A DNA stretch of 64,000 bases from Cyathus striatus (lineage: Eukaryota; Basidiomycota; Agaricomycetes; Agaricales; Nidulariaceae): positions 2,046,001-2,110,000 of the forward strand of contig JAOVFP010000005.1 of the NCBI GenBank assembly GCA_025738555.1, given 5' to 3'. Of this stretch, positions 10,926-21,045 are shown one piece after another. Every line of letters begins with the position of its first letter. Positions within the stretch are counted from its first letter, which is position 1. Both the position numbers and the translations under genes were made by a program. Under the pieces are notes generated by a model. The model was not told the origin of the DNA. It made no database searches and saw only the letters and a program-made list of their open reading frames with translations.

Positions 10926-12296
10926 AGCTCCTGTTAATTGAGGCCAGACCCCTGTAAGTATATCAGAAAATTGTCTTTTAAACTATAGAATGAAAACCTT
11001 ACTGAGGCCTCAACACTCATGTTGCCAGCAAGACAATCCTGTCGAGTTTTCTTTGTTGCATGAGACTTGCAAGGCAAGTACTTTGAGTCCGTTTCCACTT
11101 AGAGGATAGCTTAGTTGGCAATGATGCAGCTATCTAATAGTTGGTTAGTTAAATATAAACTGATGAACACAGTGCTCACCCCCTCATTACCAATAAAATC
11201 ATTGACATCCTCCTCGTCATCCTCCTCTCCTACAGAGCCAGAGTTCTCCATTAAAGATGGAAGAAACTCTATATCATTCGAGTCTGCATCACTGGCAGCT
11301 TCTGGTTCGTTGCACCCTTCCATTGTTGGTTTGTGTGGTTTAATCAGAATTCGGGGTTTGTATCGAGTTTCAAGTTCGCTGGTCTTGTCACACTTCTCAG
11401 TGTTGAGCAGTTCATTGTAACAAGTTGTATCTCTTGTTCGAGTTTGATGCTTGGGAAAATCTATATTAAATTTCAGTGGTAATTAGCATAGGAGTAGACA
11501 GTAAAAATGAATGAAAAGATGATACACACCAGGCTTCTCAGTATTAGAAATAGCTGCAGTACCTCCACTATCATAAACATTTAGTCCAACAATCCAAAGT
11601 TTTTGCATATGCTTCTATAGCTCGCAGATCCACAGGCTTGCTAAACTTATGCAATATTTGCATGTTGGAAAGTCATTCTGTTGTGATTATTGCATAGAAA
11701 GCTTATCTTCCAATAAAACATACCAAGAAATTTGACCTTATGTGCTGCTACAGGAGCTACAATGCTAATTGGAAGGCGGTTATTATCATTACCAACTCAG
11801 ACTTGGAAAGTTTAGATTGATCCAATGAGAGTGCAGTTTTTCTAGTATTGCTAAAAATTACAACAGATTTGTGAAGTGCTAGAAAGTTAATCCTTGATCA
11901 AAGTAAGATGGTGCTGAAGAAGATGCATACAGGAGGCCGATGATAGCTGCAACTGCAAGTCACAATGAAGAGGATGCCAGAATGTATCCAGTATGCCAGT
12001 GCTTGGGGAGAACAAGAGCATAAGTATACGAAGTTGACAGAGTGTAGTTCATTTATTTCATACAATGTACAAAGGTGAAAAGGTTTGAAAGATGTACTTA
12101 CTAGCACTTAAGGTACATCTTTAAGCATTGACAGTTAGTCGATCATTGGTTAGTTTTATGTGATATACAGATGGCAGGTTGTCGCAACATTAGGCGTTAT
12201 TTGCTCATAGCCTGGAGAACAAATCGATATCATCGAAGCCAATCAACTAAGCCGTAAATATGGCCGTAAATGGGTATACAGTACGGTTATTTACGG
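10926..12296. other. decayed hAT-1 interior and subterminal region
   Basis: AT-rich, with no frame longer than about 100 codons that looks real. Subterminal TTTACGG/CCGTAAA repeats reappear at 12250-12296, close to where the inner element inserted. Confidence 0.5.
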
Positions 12297-12838
12297 GTGA
12301 GAACCTAGGCTCAACAAAACCTGACTCACATGATCACGTGGTTTTACCCATATGTAGACACATATGGAACCGACGACGCATGGATGTTTGGTAGGCTCAT
12401 CAAATCCCCACCCACGAATTCATGTGGTCTATTCCGGATATAGGACCGACCACGAACGTGAGAGGGGCTTAGATGAAAGTAGGAAAAATGAAGAGCAATG
12501 TAAAATCATGACTTAAATTGTACCTGTGGTCTCGGGTTCGACTCCATTGCATACCTTTAATAGAGACAAAATAATCTCCAAGATTAATGCTTTTCACCAA
12601 TGTAATAATTATAAAAATTTACTATGAATTGACCTCATAGCAGCCTCAGAACCCCAAACTTTTATGTACTTGAAGCACTTCAAATCATTTGAATGGAAAA
12701 ATCGTTTGAGTCGCCGGAATGATGGAAAGTGTGTCACATCAAAAATACGCGTTGTCACGTGCCTTACTATTTTTCGCGCTCGCGATGCGTTTGCCCAGGT
12801 TCCCCCATAAACTTGCTTCTCCATCTCCTTGACTTGGT

Positions 12839-15573
12839 ATGGCACGCAAGAAGTTGACCACAGATCAGAAACTAACTAAAGCAGTCAAGGCGCTTACAGG
12901 GATTGGATTTAGGTCTCCCAACGAGTTTGTACAGGCTTTCTACAGCTCAGAGAAACTTGCTACACAAGCACTGCGCTTCAGAGAAGATGCATCCTATGCA
13001 CCCTCCCAGATTCTATCTGCATGGCTATGCAATGTACCTAAGGACTCATGCAATACCCTTAATCTTGCAATTACAAAGGCAGCTACAGACATCATTATTG
13101 AAGAGTCTACCAAGGCCTGTCGAGACACTACCCTCCAACTCTCATCTTCTGGTATCTCAGTACCTTATCTGACAATGGAGTTTGGACTGGACAAAATTCA
13201 AGAGCACTACAACTCTCTTTTCCCATGCTTTAACATGATTCTTTTTGCTGTTCTCACAGCAAGAAATGACTATGAGCACTGGAACAACACTGATAAGATT
13301 GGAAAAGAAGATCTCGCAAATCAGGTAAATAGCTGATTCTACATTCAAGTTCTTTATTAATTTTACCTTAGGTTATCGTTGTTATTATTAGCATTTGTCT
13401 ATTCTTCAGGAATAGGGCTACAAATGCTTTTCAGCTAATTATTGGGCTCTTTTGTCAAGTTCTGGAGTCAGTAGATGAGCAATTGGTATATTCAATCATA
13501 TGGGTTTATCTGTTAGTTATCAGTATGTTTAATATCTTCATATTTTCGATGAAAATCTAATTGTTAGTATAAATGATAGAACAGTGCAAAGTTCATTATC
13601 CCACCTTTCAAATGATGCAAAAAAATGTGCTCAAGAGTTTGCTTGCTCACCAACACAACTGTGGGGTGTTGTTTATGATAATATCAATTTTACATTGCGG
13701 AAGGCTTCTCAACGTCTCGATTCTAATACCCAGCAAATTAATGCAACAACATCAGCTCTCTTCTCACTTCCATTACGGTTCTCAAGAGCAGTATATGCTT
13801 CTTCTCTTTCAATTATTGAACGTACAAGACGAATGGAGCTCCGCCATCATCTTACCTTGGAAAAACTTCGAATTTCAGAGGAACAGCAATATCAGGCAAA
13901 TGAAGCATTTAAACACGCAGTCCACACAATACTTATACTGAACACACCTGGGCCAGTTAGTCGGAAGGCAAATAATAAAACACTTCGAATGCATATAAAG
14001 AAGCTTAAACCAAAAATTCGATGCTTGGAACATGAAAAGACTCATTTTTTCCCTCTACCTGCCCTTAATGAAGAGGAGGCTTCTGTTAGTGGTACCATTT
14101 GTGTCATACAGAAGATCTTCACCTCACTGTTAGGTTTAGCACAAGAAATTGTGGAGGTTGAGCTTCGTCTCACTGTTGGTGATTGGTTAACAATCCGGAA
14201 CTTAAGGCTAGCAAAAGAGGAACGTCAAGATGAATTTTCTCAGTTTCTGCGACTTACATGGATTCAAGAAGCATCAATGCCATTCCATTTTCAACTCAAC
14301 GCGATGTATTCTATATTCTGAACACACCTAGGAACTAGTGCTCAGAACAATCCAAGTTCATTAGAGCATCACCGCACTCTCCTTCGTTGCTCAAAGCTAG
14401 ATATGAAGAAACCTGAGTATAATAGTGCAAAGGAACTTGTTTTTCATTCTCTTACAGCTCGCATTCTTGACTGTACACAGTAAGTCACTCATATTATAAC
14501 AATCTCACTTAGTATTTAACATCCACTATTCTACAGAATTATTGTTGGAGGAAAGTCGGTCTCAGACTTAAAGAAATGGTCACCTAGCTGCGAAGAGTTT
14601 GAGAATGTTGTTGAGACAATTGTCATTCAGTTTGCGTCAACTGAAGCAGCATATAATGCCTTGGAAACAGGACTTGGAGACGAGGTTCTTGCACATTCAA
14701 TCCTATTCATACGTGATGCATTATTCTTTTGGGAATTTTGTGATGCGATACAGGATGCTGATGTTGGACAAATGTGGGTGGTTTTTGACTTCTGGTTATA
14801 TATGATGCGTGGTGCTGGTTGCCACAATTATGGGAATGAAATTCTTGAGATGAAAGCCCAATTCGAGTATGAATTCTCACCACAGCTTCGAGAAGTGGTT
14901 GAACGTTCATGGCTTGTGAACCGGTGGGGGAAGAAAGGCCATTCTATTCCAACTGATCTGTACCTTGAACATAACAATGGATTTCTGAAGGTTAGTTCAT
15001 GAGCTACTTAATCTTCACAAGTCTTCAATTCTAAATGTTCATATGGGTTAGAATATGTTTGCTGCACACGGAAGCAATGCCTCAATAGAACACATTCAGA
15101 ACAAATCTTCTGCTTGTGTGGAAGTACTGAGGTCACTCGTGCATGAAGTTGCACATTGGTTTAGCATTCAAGATTTTCATAGAAATCACAAATCAGTTGA
15201 CTCGTATAAGGATATTAAAGCACTCCGACTAGATCTTGCAATTCAAAAGGTCCATTTATTCACACCCAATCGAAAAGTACAAACAGCAAACTCAAAAAAA
15301 CGCGGTGTCCGGGACACATTAAATGATGGAAGGGAAATGTTAGAGGAGAAAGGAATGTATAATGAATGGCTAAAGCGAAGTGGTAGAAGTGGAACTGGTA
15401 TATTTAGTGGTGATATGGAGGCAGATATGGCATGGACACAGGAAGATGATTTTGATGTTACTGAGGGTTTTGAAGATCCAAACGGTAGAATGGATGTGGA
15501 TACAAGGCAGGATCCATTGCTGGGTGGGGACTACAGATTTGGTAACAGAGATGTTGATGGAGTTGAGGTATAA
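12839..15573 (+). pseudogene. DUF6589-family protein, putative transposase
   Basis: Start ATG 12839 (MARKKLTTDQKL). The first exon ends about 13324 at GTAAAT; coding resumes at GTTATCGTTG (about 13372) and again near 13570. Signature segments of Agaricomycete DUF6589 proteins follow: LWGVVYDNINFTLRKASQR (about 13660), VGDWLTIRNLRLAKEER (about 14180), PFHFQLNAMYSIF (about 14290), DADVGQMWVVFDFWLYMMRG (about 14760), NYGNEILEMKAQFEYEF (about 14830), MFAAHGSNASIEHIQ (15055). TGA at 14319-14321 falls where an Arg is expected, so this copy is broken there; the rest stays in frame across introns near 14480-14530 and 14990-15050. The Asp in GDWLT and Glu in NEILEM are candidate DDE residues; this is inference, as the family is annotated only as unknown function. 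It converges on the RecQ gene. Confidence 0.75.
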
Positions 15574-15854
15574 TCACTCACTCATGATCATGTTTGTAAT
15601 TTTCTAGCTGCCACTGAAAAATTGAATTTGTGGTATATTCCGTTGCATTTACAAATGGGTTTTCACTGCTGTCAGTGCTAAGTTCAAAATGTGAGCATTT
15701 CATAGGCCATTCAGTTACCTCTTGATCATCATGATCCCAATGTGCCTGTCAAAACTGCTCCAGAATAGAGATTAGTGATATCATTAAGTCGTCAGTGGTA
15801 ATCCATGTAATAATCTTTTGAATTACAGTAGCATTAACCTATGAGATGGAAAGG

Positions 15855-17775
15855 TCAGTTGTCAATGGTATTGATGGAATGAAGATAAGACTGGGCTAAC
15901 TTGTAAGACGTTAAGAATGATATGGGCTTTATCAACAAGATGGTTAATATTTCCCTTGCTGAGAACCCAATCGTGAGAAAGAAGCTGATTTTTCGCTCGA
16001 CCCTCCATGCATTAAGTGCCTCTCGTAAGTCATCACGCTCTGGCTGTGTACAACGTAATCTGGCAATATTTTCAACAGGAATTGTATCCATGGTATCTAT
16101 AAATGTGAGATTGGTAGCCTGTAGTGCTTGAACATGAAATGCAATGAGATCTTTCTCAGCTAGACTGAGTGGTCCCACTGCAATGTTTGGATTGTTGCGA
16201 CAAACAAGCGCACTGCAGGACCCACATGACAGCTTTGACACATCAATCTCATCTACAACTTCCCACTCGACTCTTGTCTTCAACCTGGAGGGCCACTCCT
16301 CTGATTCACTATCATCCGGTGGAATGTACCACTTAAATCCTGGCAAGTTGGGTTGAGGGCGAAAATGGGTGCAGAGGAAGGTACATTGACAGTGTTGAGA
16401 TTGAGCACGGTTGATGAACTCCCATGAAGCACAGTCCATTTTAAGTCTTTGTTCGGCATCTACTTGCATTCTTTTTGTTAACTTTTGCTGAGATAAATTG
16501 CTAGGACTAGGCTCAAAAGCCCATGGCTCAATGAGCCACAACATCATTGCTTGAATAGCAACTGAGCGCCCAGCACATCCTCCTTTTTGATATGCACTGT
16601 TGAAGCTATCTACACCAAATATAACAACCCTTTCAATATCTGGTATGTCTGTTCCCATCCCTACTGCCATTGTTGCAAATAGGATCCTCACATTTCCTTC
16701 CAGAAAACGCTTCATAACCTCATCTTTGAAATCTTCAGATGATGTTGCTGTGAGTGCAAACATAGCATCTCGAAGCTCAGTTTTAACCAGAAGACGGCAA
16801 AGCTGACAAGCTCTACGAGCCTGTTGACAAGTTTTCAGGTATACAAGGGTTTTGACGAACAAATTACGGTCATCGATATCCCGAGGAATTATTGCAAATA
16901 GGTCTGCCATCGATGTTACAGAGCTTTCCATTGGCCGCACCACAAATGTTAGATTCAGACAGTCAGAACCCATATCGATTCCATAGAATGGCCGTGTACC
17001 TCCCATCACGAGTGTGGCATGAACTGTCTCGAAGGTTTTGGTTGAGCAAGTTCCTGTAAGTCCCATACATGGTATCTCCATGCCTATGAGAGTTCTCAAT
17101 GTCGCCAGCTCTCCATAATCCTTCCTGAACTCGTCTTTCCACTCTTCGATGACATGTGTTTCATCTACAGTCAAGGCAACAATGCTCTTATGAAATGCTT
17201 CGTTTCGAAACAATTGCTTGAATTGTGTACTATGCAATAGTATCTCAGGTGACGCATAGATGAGACGGTAAGCACCCTGTCCAATCCTCGTGAAAACTGA
17301 GGGATCTTTATTGTCCTCATTTACAGCAACAGCTGAAATACAGTACTCCTGCGGCTTCCCATCTAAACCAGTCCCACTCAACGTACGTTTCTCGTTGAAT
17401 CGTCGAACCTTGTATAAAGTAAGTAAACTGCCCCAATTTCCACTGTCAACAATGCACCTGATCCTTTTGCAATGTCTTTAGTGGGGATATCACAATAACT
17501 ATTCCTCCAAGCCCTGCTATTGCTGCTGCAATAGCAAGCAACCCAAAAACAAGTGACTTCCCATACCCAGTTCCAGCAATCACAATGGCATCGCTCCCCT
17601 CTGCTACTTTCTCAAATACTTTCAGTTGCCATGGATGGGGCTTGTACCCATATAGTTCCTCCGTAACGTTTATGATTGTTTCAATCAGGATAACCTTGCC
17701 AAGTCAAGGCCAGATTTTGCATGCAGAAATTTTCTGGCTAGATTGTGGTGTCGATGCTGGGGTTTTTGGCGCCAT
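15855..17775 (-). pseudogene. RecQ-like DNA helicase of the DUF6589 element
   Basis: Reading from ATG at 17775 (MAPKTPASTP): YGYKPHPWQLKVFEKV, Walker A AGTGYGKS (about 17560), ISPLKTLQKDQ (motif Ia), then a 51-nt intron (about 17413-17463) joining to VRRFNEK. Then DETHVIEEW (DExH, about 17150), GLTGT (motif III), LFATMAVGMGTDIPDI (motif V) and GGCAGRS (motif VI, like QxxGRxGR). A Cys-rich stretch follows (QCTFLCTHF, LSCGSCSALVC). These are the helicase core and zinc-binding part of RecQ proteins, which unwind DNA 3' to 5'. An HRDC domain is not seen. One TGA at 17704-17706 lies between the N-terminus and Walker A, where Arg fits; downstream the frame is open for more than 500 codons. If translation starts after it, the core could be intact. 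Confidence 0.8.
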
Positions 17776-18034
17776 GGTGTTTGAAACGGAGTGGTGGGCT
17801 GCAACGGCAGTGCAGCTGGTGAACGCGGTGGCATACACGGAGGGGGTGGGTCCGAATCCATGGATAGATGGCGTAAAATTATCATTCAGCAGATACACTG
17901 TACGATAGGGTATCGTGCCCTTTGATATCAGACTGACTGTGACAATCTCTCTGTGACCTCACCTGACCTCTCTGGCATATAAAATTTTGTATTATGTAAT
18001 GAGCACTTGTATTGGTATCTAATGACTTTTGTTT

Positions 18035-19746
18035 TTTTTTTTTTTTTTTTTTTTTTTTGTGGAGCTTATTGGCTACTAATTAGCAGATCGCTAGGTAGGT
18101 CACCAGATTAAGGTGCGATGTTAGTTGTGGAAATTTGTATGAGTGCTCCATTCCAGAGGAAATGCATTAGGCACGTTCTGGTGTAGAATAGTGTGGGACT
18201 CAAAGAAGTGCTTACGTCAGGACGATGTTCAGTTAACTTGCTTGGGCGCCCAAGGCACCCCGGTGTTATCGAAGTCATCCTCGGTGGTAGTGCGTCAGCT
18301 TCTTTATACCCACTAAAACCCCTGCGCGGGATAGCCAGTTATCCGGGAGTGGATCGATGAGTAGGTTGTCTTCAAGTACTCATTGCCAGGTGTGTTGAAC
18401 TAGAGTGCGTTTTATGGCTTGTTTCCCATAGGCACGGCTATCTGTAAGTATTCTGTCATTGTTAATGCATATGATGATTATTCGCAGCCATTTAGATTTG
18501 ATTTCTGGGGGCGAGGGGATCTTTTCTGGATCCACCTCATCCCCAATCCTCCAGTTGCAGCGAAGCTTCCAGATGAGGTGGGAGGCTTCTGATATGATGA
18601 TACGAAAGAGTCTCGTGGGGGCATGTAGCGTCTCCCCATCCAGGGACTTTATTTCAGCAAGCGTGATGCCCATCAGGAGACCGATGGAAATGTGGGGCCA
18701 TGGGAGATTGGTAGATTTCCATGTCACTCGTGCCAGGGCCCAAACGTGTTGCTGGCCGCTCGCGTTGCAGGCGAGGAGGATGTGGGCCATGTCTTCGATG
18801 GGGATGTTGCAGTGTGAGCAAGGCATGTACTGGTCACGTACAGGTGTGTGTTCCCAGTAGTCCCCTATTTTGTAGCCCCCCTGGAGCGTTTTCCACAGGA
18901 AGGATTTGGCTTTCTTGGAGAGGGTAGGGCCTCATAGGATGGATTGCCATATGGCAGCTGGTGTTGGTTTGCTGCCGGTGTTTTCCTCTATTGCATGGGC
19001 TGCAAGATCAATGTTCTGGTGCACTTTGTGTCATTTCCTGGTGACGGTATGCTTCCGGATAGCTTTGTAGGCCAGTGATTGGGTCATGCAGGTGAGTTTG
19101 GCCCCTAGGGAAGTCGCCCAGTCACCTTTGGAGAGGTCGAGGATATCAGGGGTGGGTTTATAGGCTCCCTCTGCAGCGAGATGGTCGGCTCCATCATTGC
19201 CCTCATTGCCACTGTGTCCTTTCACCTTTTTGAAGAGAAGGATGTTAGGTGCGGCGATGATTGTTACATATAGTGCACGGAGGATATCTGTGTTCTTGAT
19301 GGCGATGAAGCCCTTGTCAGCCCAGTCCTGGAGGTGGGTGACGATTCCGTTAATGCAGTATTGTGAGTCACTAACAATTTTTATGACTTTAGTATTTTTG
19401 TTGCATTGGATGCTGAGCAGGATAGCTATGAGTTCAGCAGCATTATTGGTTGCGAGAGCATGGGGCAGGCGGAAGGCTAGGTTATGGTGGTGTGAGTCGG
19501 CATACCATAGTCCACTACCGGCTGTGGCACTGTCTGTGCCATTTGCTTCGCATGAACCATCAGTGTGGATGGTGATAGTATCCGCATCCCAAGGTTCACG
19601 AGAGGTGATGGAGCGTTGGTGGGCAGGAGTGATGGAGTCGATCGACGTGAAGACACATATGTGGTGTAGGGGGTTGTCCTGATGGGTGAGGGGTTGGGCA
19701 GCATGGAATCCGTTTGGGAGTGGAGTACCAGGTGGGAGCGTAGCTT
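18035..19746 (-). mobile_element. 5'-truncated LINE retrotransposon
   Basis: A 17-bp direct repeat TCTAATGACTTTTGTTT flanks the block (18018-18034 and 19747-19763). Just inside the left copy is a run of about 24 T, that is, a poly(A) tail on the minus strand. These are the marks of target-primed reverse transcription. The 1.7-kb insert contains only the 3' end of a LINE pol gene (RNase H, then zf-RVT), so reverse transcription stopped early. It landed upstream of the RecQ gene inside the DUF6589 element, making it the youngest layer of the stack. Confidence 0.9.
18380..19700 (-). pseudogene. LINE pol 3' part: RNase H and zf-RVT
   Basis: N to C: RNase H type I with its acidic residues visible: Asp in HTDGSCEANG (about 19560), Glu in NNAAELIA (about 19430), Asp in SDSQYC (about 19360) and Asp in KGHSGNEGNDGADHLA (about 19190). 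Then comes a linker and the zf-RVT zinc motif PCSHCNIPIEDMAHILLAC (about 18810), found at the end of many LINE polymerases. TGA codons at 19031-19033 and 18932-18934 break a single long frame; both sit where Arg would fit. The frame ends at 18380 (VQHTWQ). The reverse transcriptase and endonuclease are missing through 5' truncation. Confidence 0.85.
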
Positions 19747-19970
19747 TCTAATGACTTTTGTTTGTATTACATTGCCCTATCAAAAGCCCTACTTTGGTAC
19801 AAGACCGTCCACATGCGCATGGACGTTTTTGGATCAAGACTAGGACGTTTGGTACGAGACTAGGTGAGAACCGTACCGTATGAACAATTTATTTTGCTCA
19901 TACGGTACGGCAATACACACCATACCATATAAGCCATAACCGTTTTGTATGGTTACGGTTGGCAGCCCTA

Positions 19971-20640
19971 CAAGGGATTAGTACGAGATGCAGTTGTAAG
20001 CCACCCACCTTCAAGGACATAACTCGCGAACTACATCACAGCTCACACTACTTGTACACTGCTTCATCCTAGCACCGCAATTCTGTGCAAACCCAGGGGA
20101 CGTTGCTGTCGATTCTACTCATTTCGGATTGGGCGCCAATTTGTACTTCCTTCAACACGACTTCCAAGGCGAATCCTTTACAAATACTCGAATGGAATGC
20201 GGACCACAAGTAGACTGTTATTATGCGCATCTTTTATACCATTCATGTCGTTGGTGAGCCCTCTTCTTTGCAAGGAAACATTTTTTTGTTCTTCGTTGTG
20301 TTGAGTGACCGGTTGTCACAGTCACACTGATGGTCATGTGTACCAAGTGCGTACATTGTACCTTGTCAACTCTTGATCAACAAGCTCAAAATCCTATGGA
20401 GACTCCTCTTAATACATCTGAACCGTAGTCTCATATAAAAACGACGGAACGTCGATGAAATCCCACTAAATCTCACGGATGCAGACACCTCTGAAGTTTC
20501 TGATATTCGAATTAGACGGTTAAGCTTGAAGAATGGAAGTGCACAGTAGGTTGGAGCAAGGTTGGAGTGAGCTAAAGGTGCGAAGAACTTAAGAATGTAG
20601 AAATACATGTCTAAAATTTTGTATTCCGGGGCTTATATCC
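19971..20640 (+). repeat. ISWI-linked segmental repeat, copy A, right part
   Basis: It resumes the 9424-10253 repeat after the hAT target duplication and matches 43740-44470 throughout (GATGCAGTTGTAAGCC, TTTCGGATTGGGCGCC, GTTAAGCTTGAAGAATGG). The inverted copy C matches too. It leads into the 3' flank of ISWI pseudogene A. Confidence 0.85.
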
Positions 20641-21045
20641 GATTTTGTTGTAACTTTGTATATTCCTTTTAGCAAGTAATATCGTCACTCTCATGTCCCA
20701 GCTGTGCGTCTTGTTGTGAAAAGCTAGCTGACGGTCTATTTGATACTCCTTTTCTGACATTCTGAATGAAAGTGTATACTTGTCGAAATACACAGTGGTC
20801 TTTGCCACCCAGTGCTTTGAAAGCGGGCGCTGGACAACTCTCTCTCACCCGCTCTGTAAATACCACTCCGAGTCCATCACTCATAGCACAGTAAGAAAAG
20901 TACTGTTGGTGCACGCAAAGCACCACACACAGTAATCATTTCAATTATAACTGATACAGACGGAGGCATAGTAACCCGGGAATAAGTAGTAGCATATCTA
21001 AAAAACGGTACAATAAAAACAAAAGTAACAAGCCAAGACGATCAT
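20641..21045 (-). other. 3' flank of ISWI pseudogene A
   Basis: Noncoding. It is closely similar to 44460-44833, including the CACGCAAAGCACCACACACA block, which is also present in inverted form after the ISWI fragment at 34877. Confidence 0.6.

Larger units (their letters stand above)
12305..19863. mobile_element. DUF6589 + RecQ two-gene transposon
   Basis: The hAT-1 subterminal sequence is interrupted here, with the 8-bp duplication GTGAGAAC on both sides (12297-12304 and 19864-19871). The inserted block begins CTAGGCTC and ends GAGACTAG, an imperfect terminal inverted repeat (7 of 8). It holds a DUF6589 gene (plus strand) and a RecQ-like helicase gene (minus strand) facing each other, about 280 bp apart. 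Removing the later LINE (18035-19746) leaves about 5.8 kb. Seen directly: duplication, end motifs and two genes. Inferred: that DUF6589 is the transposase and RecQ an accessory helicase. Confidence 0.65.
10254..19970 (-). mobile_element. hAT transposon (hAT-1) with nested insertions
   Basis: It starts TAGGGCTGCCAACCGTA at 10254 and ends with the exact reverse complement at 19970. The 8-bp duplication CAAGGGAT flanks it at 10246-10253 and 19971-19978, the hAT signature. The related locus at 43735-43755 shows the empty site with a single copy. Subterminal regions are dense in CCGTAAA/TTTACGG motifs. Without the inner element (12305-19863) the hAT is only about 2.2 kb. It carries a decayed transposase on the minus strand. 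Confidence 0.9.

Noticed and set aside
12525..12560. tRNA-like GGGTTCGACTCC T-loop motif
   Set aside because: Only the T-arm resembles a tRNA. The stem bases do not pair and there is no matching acceptor, D or anticodon arm of normal length upstream.
20366..20608. minus-strand frame MYFYILKFFAPLAHSNLAP shared by repeat copies A and B
   Set aside because: Short, and in copy C the frame is broken. Sharing reflects recent DNA duplication, not coding constraint.
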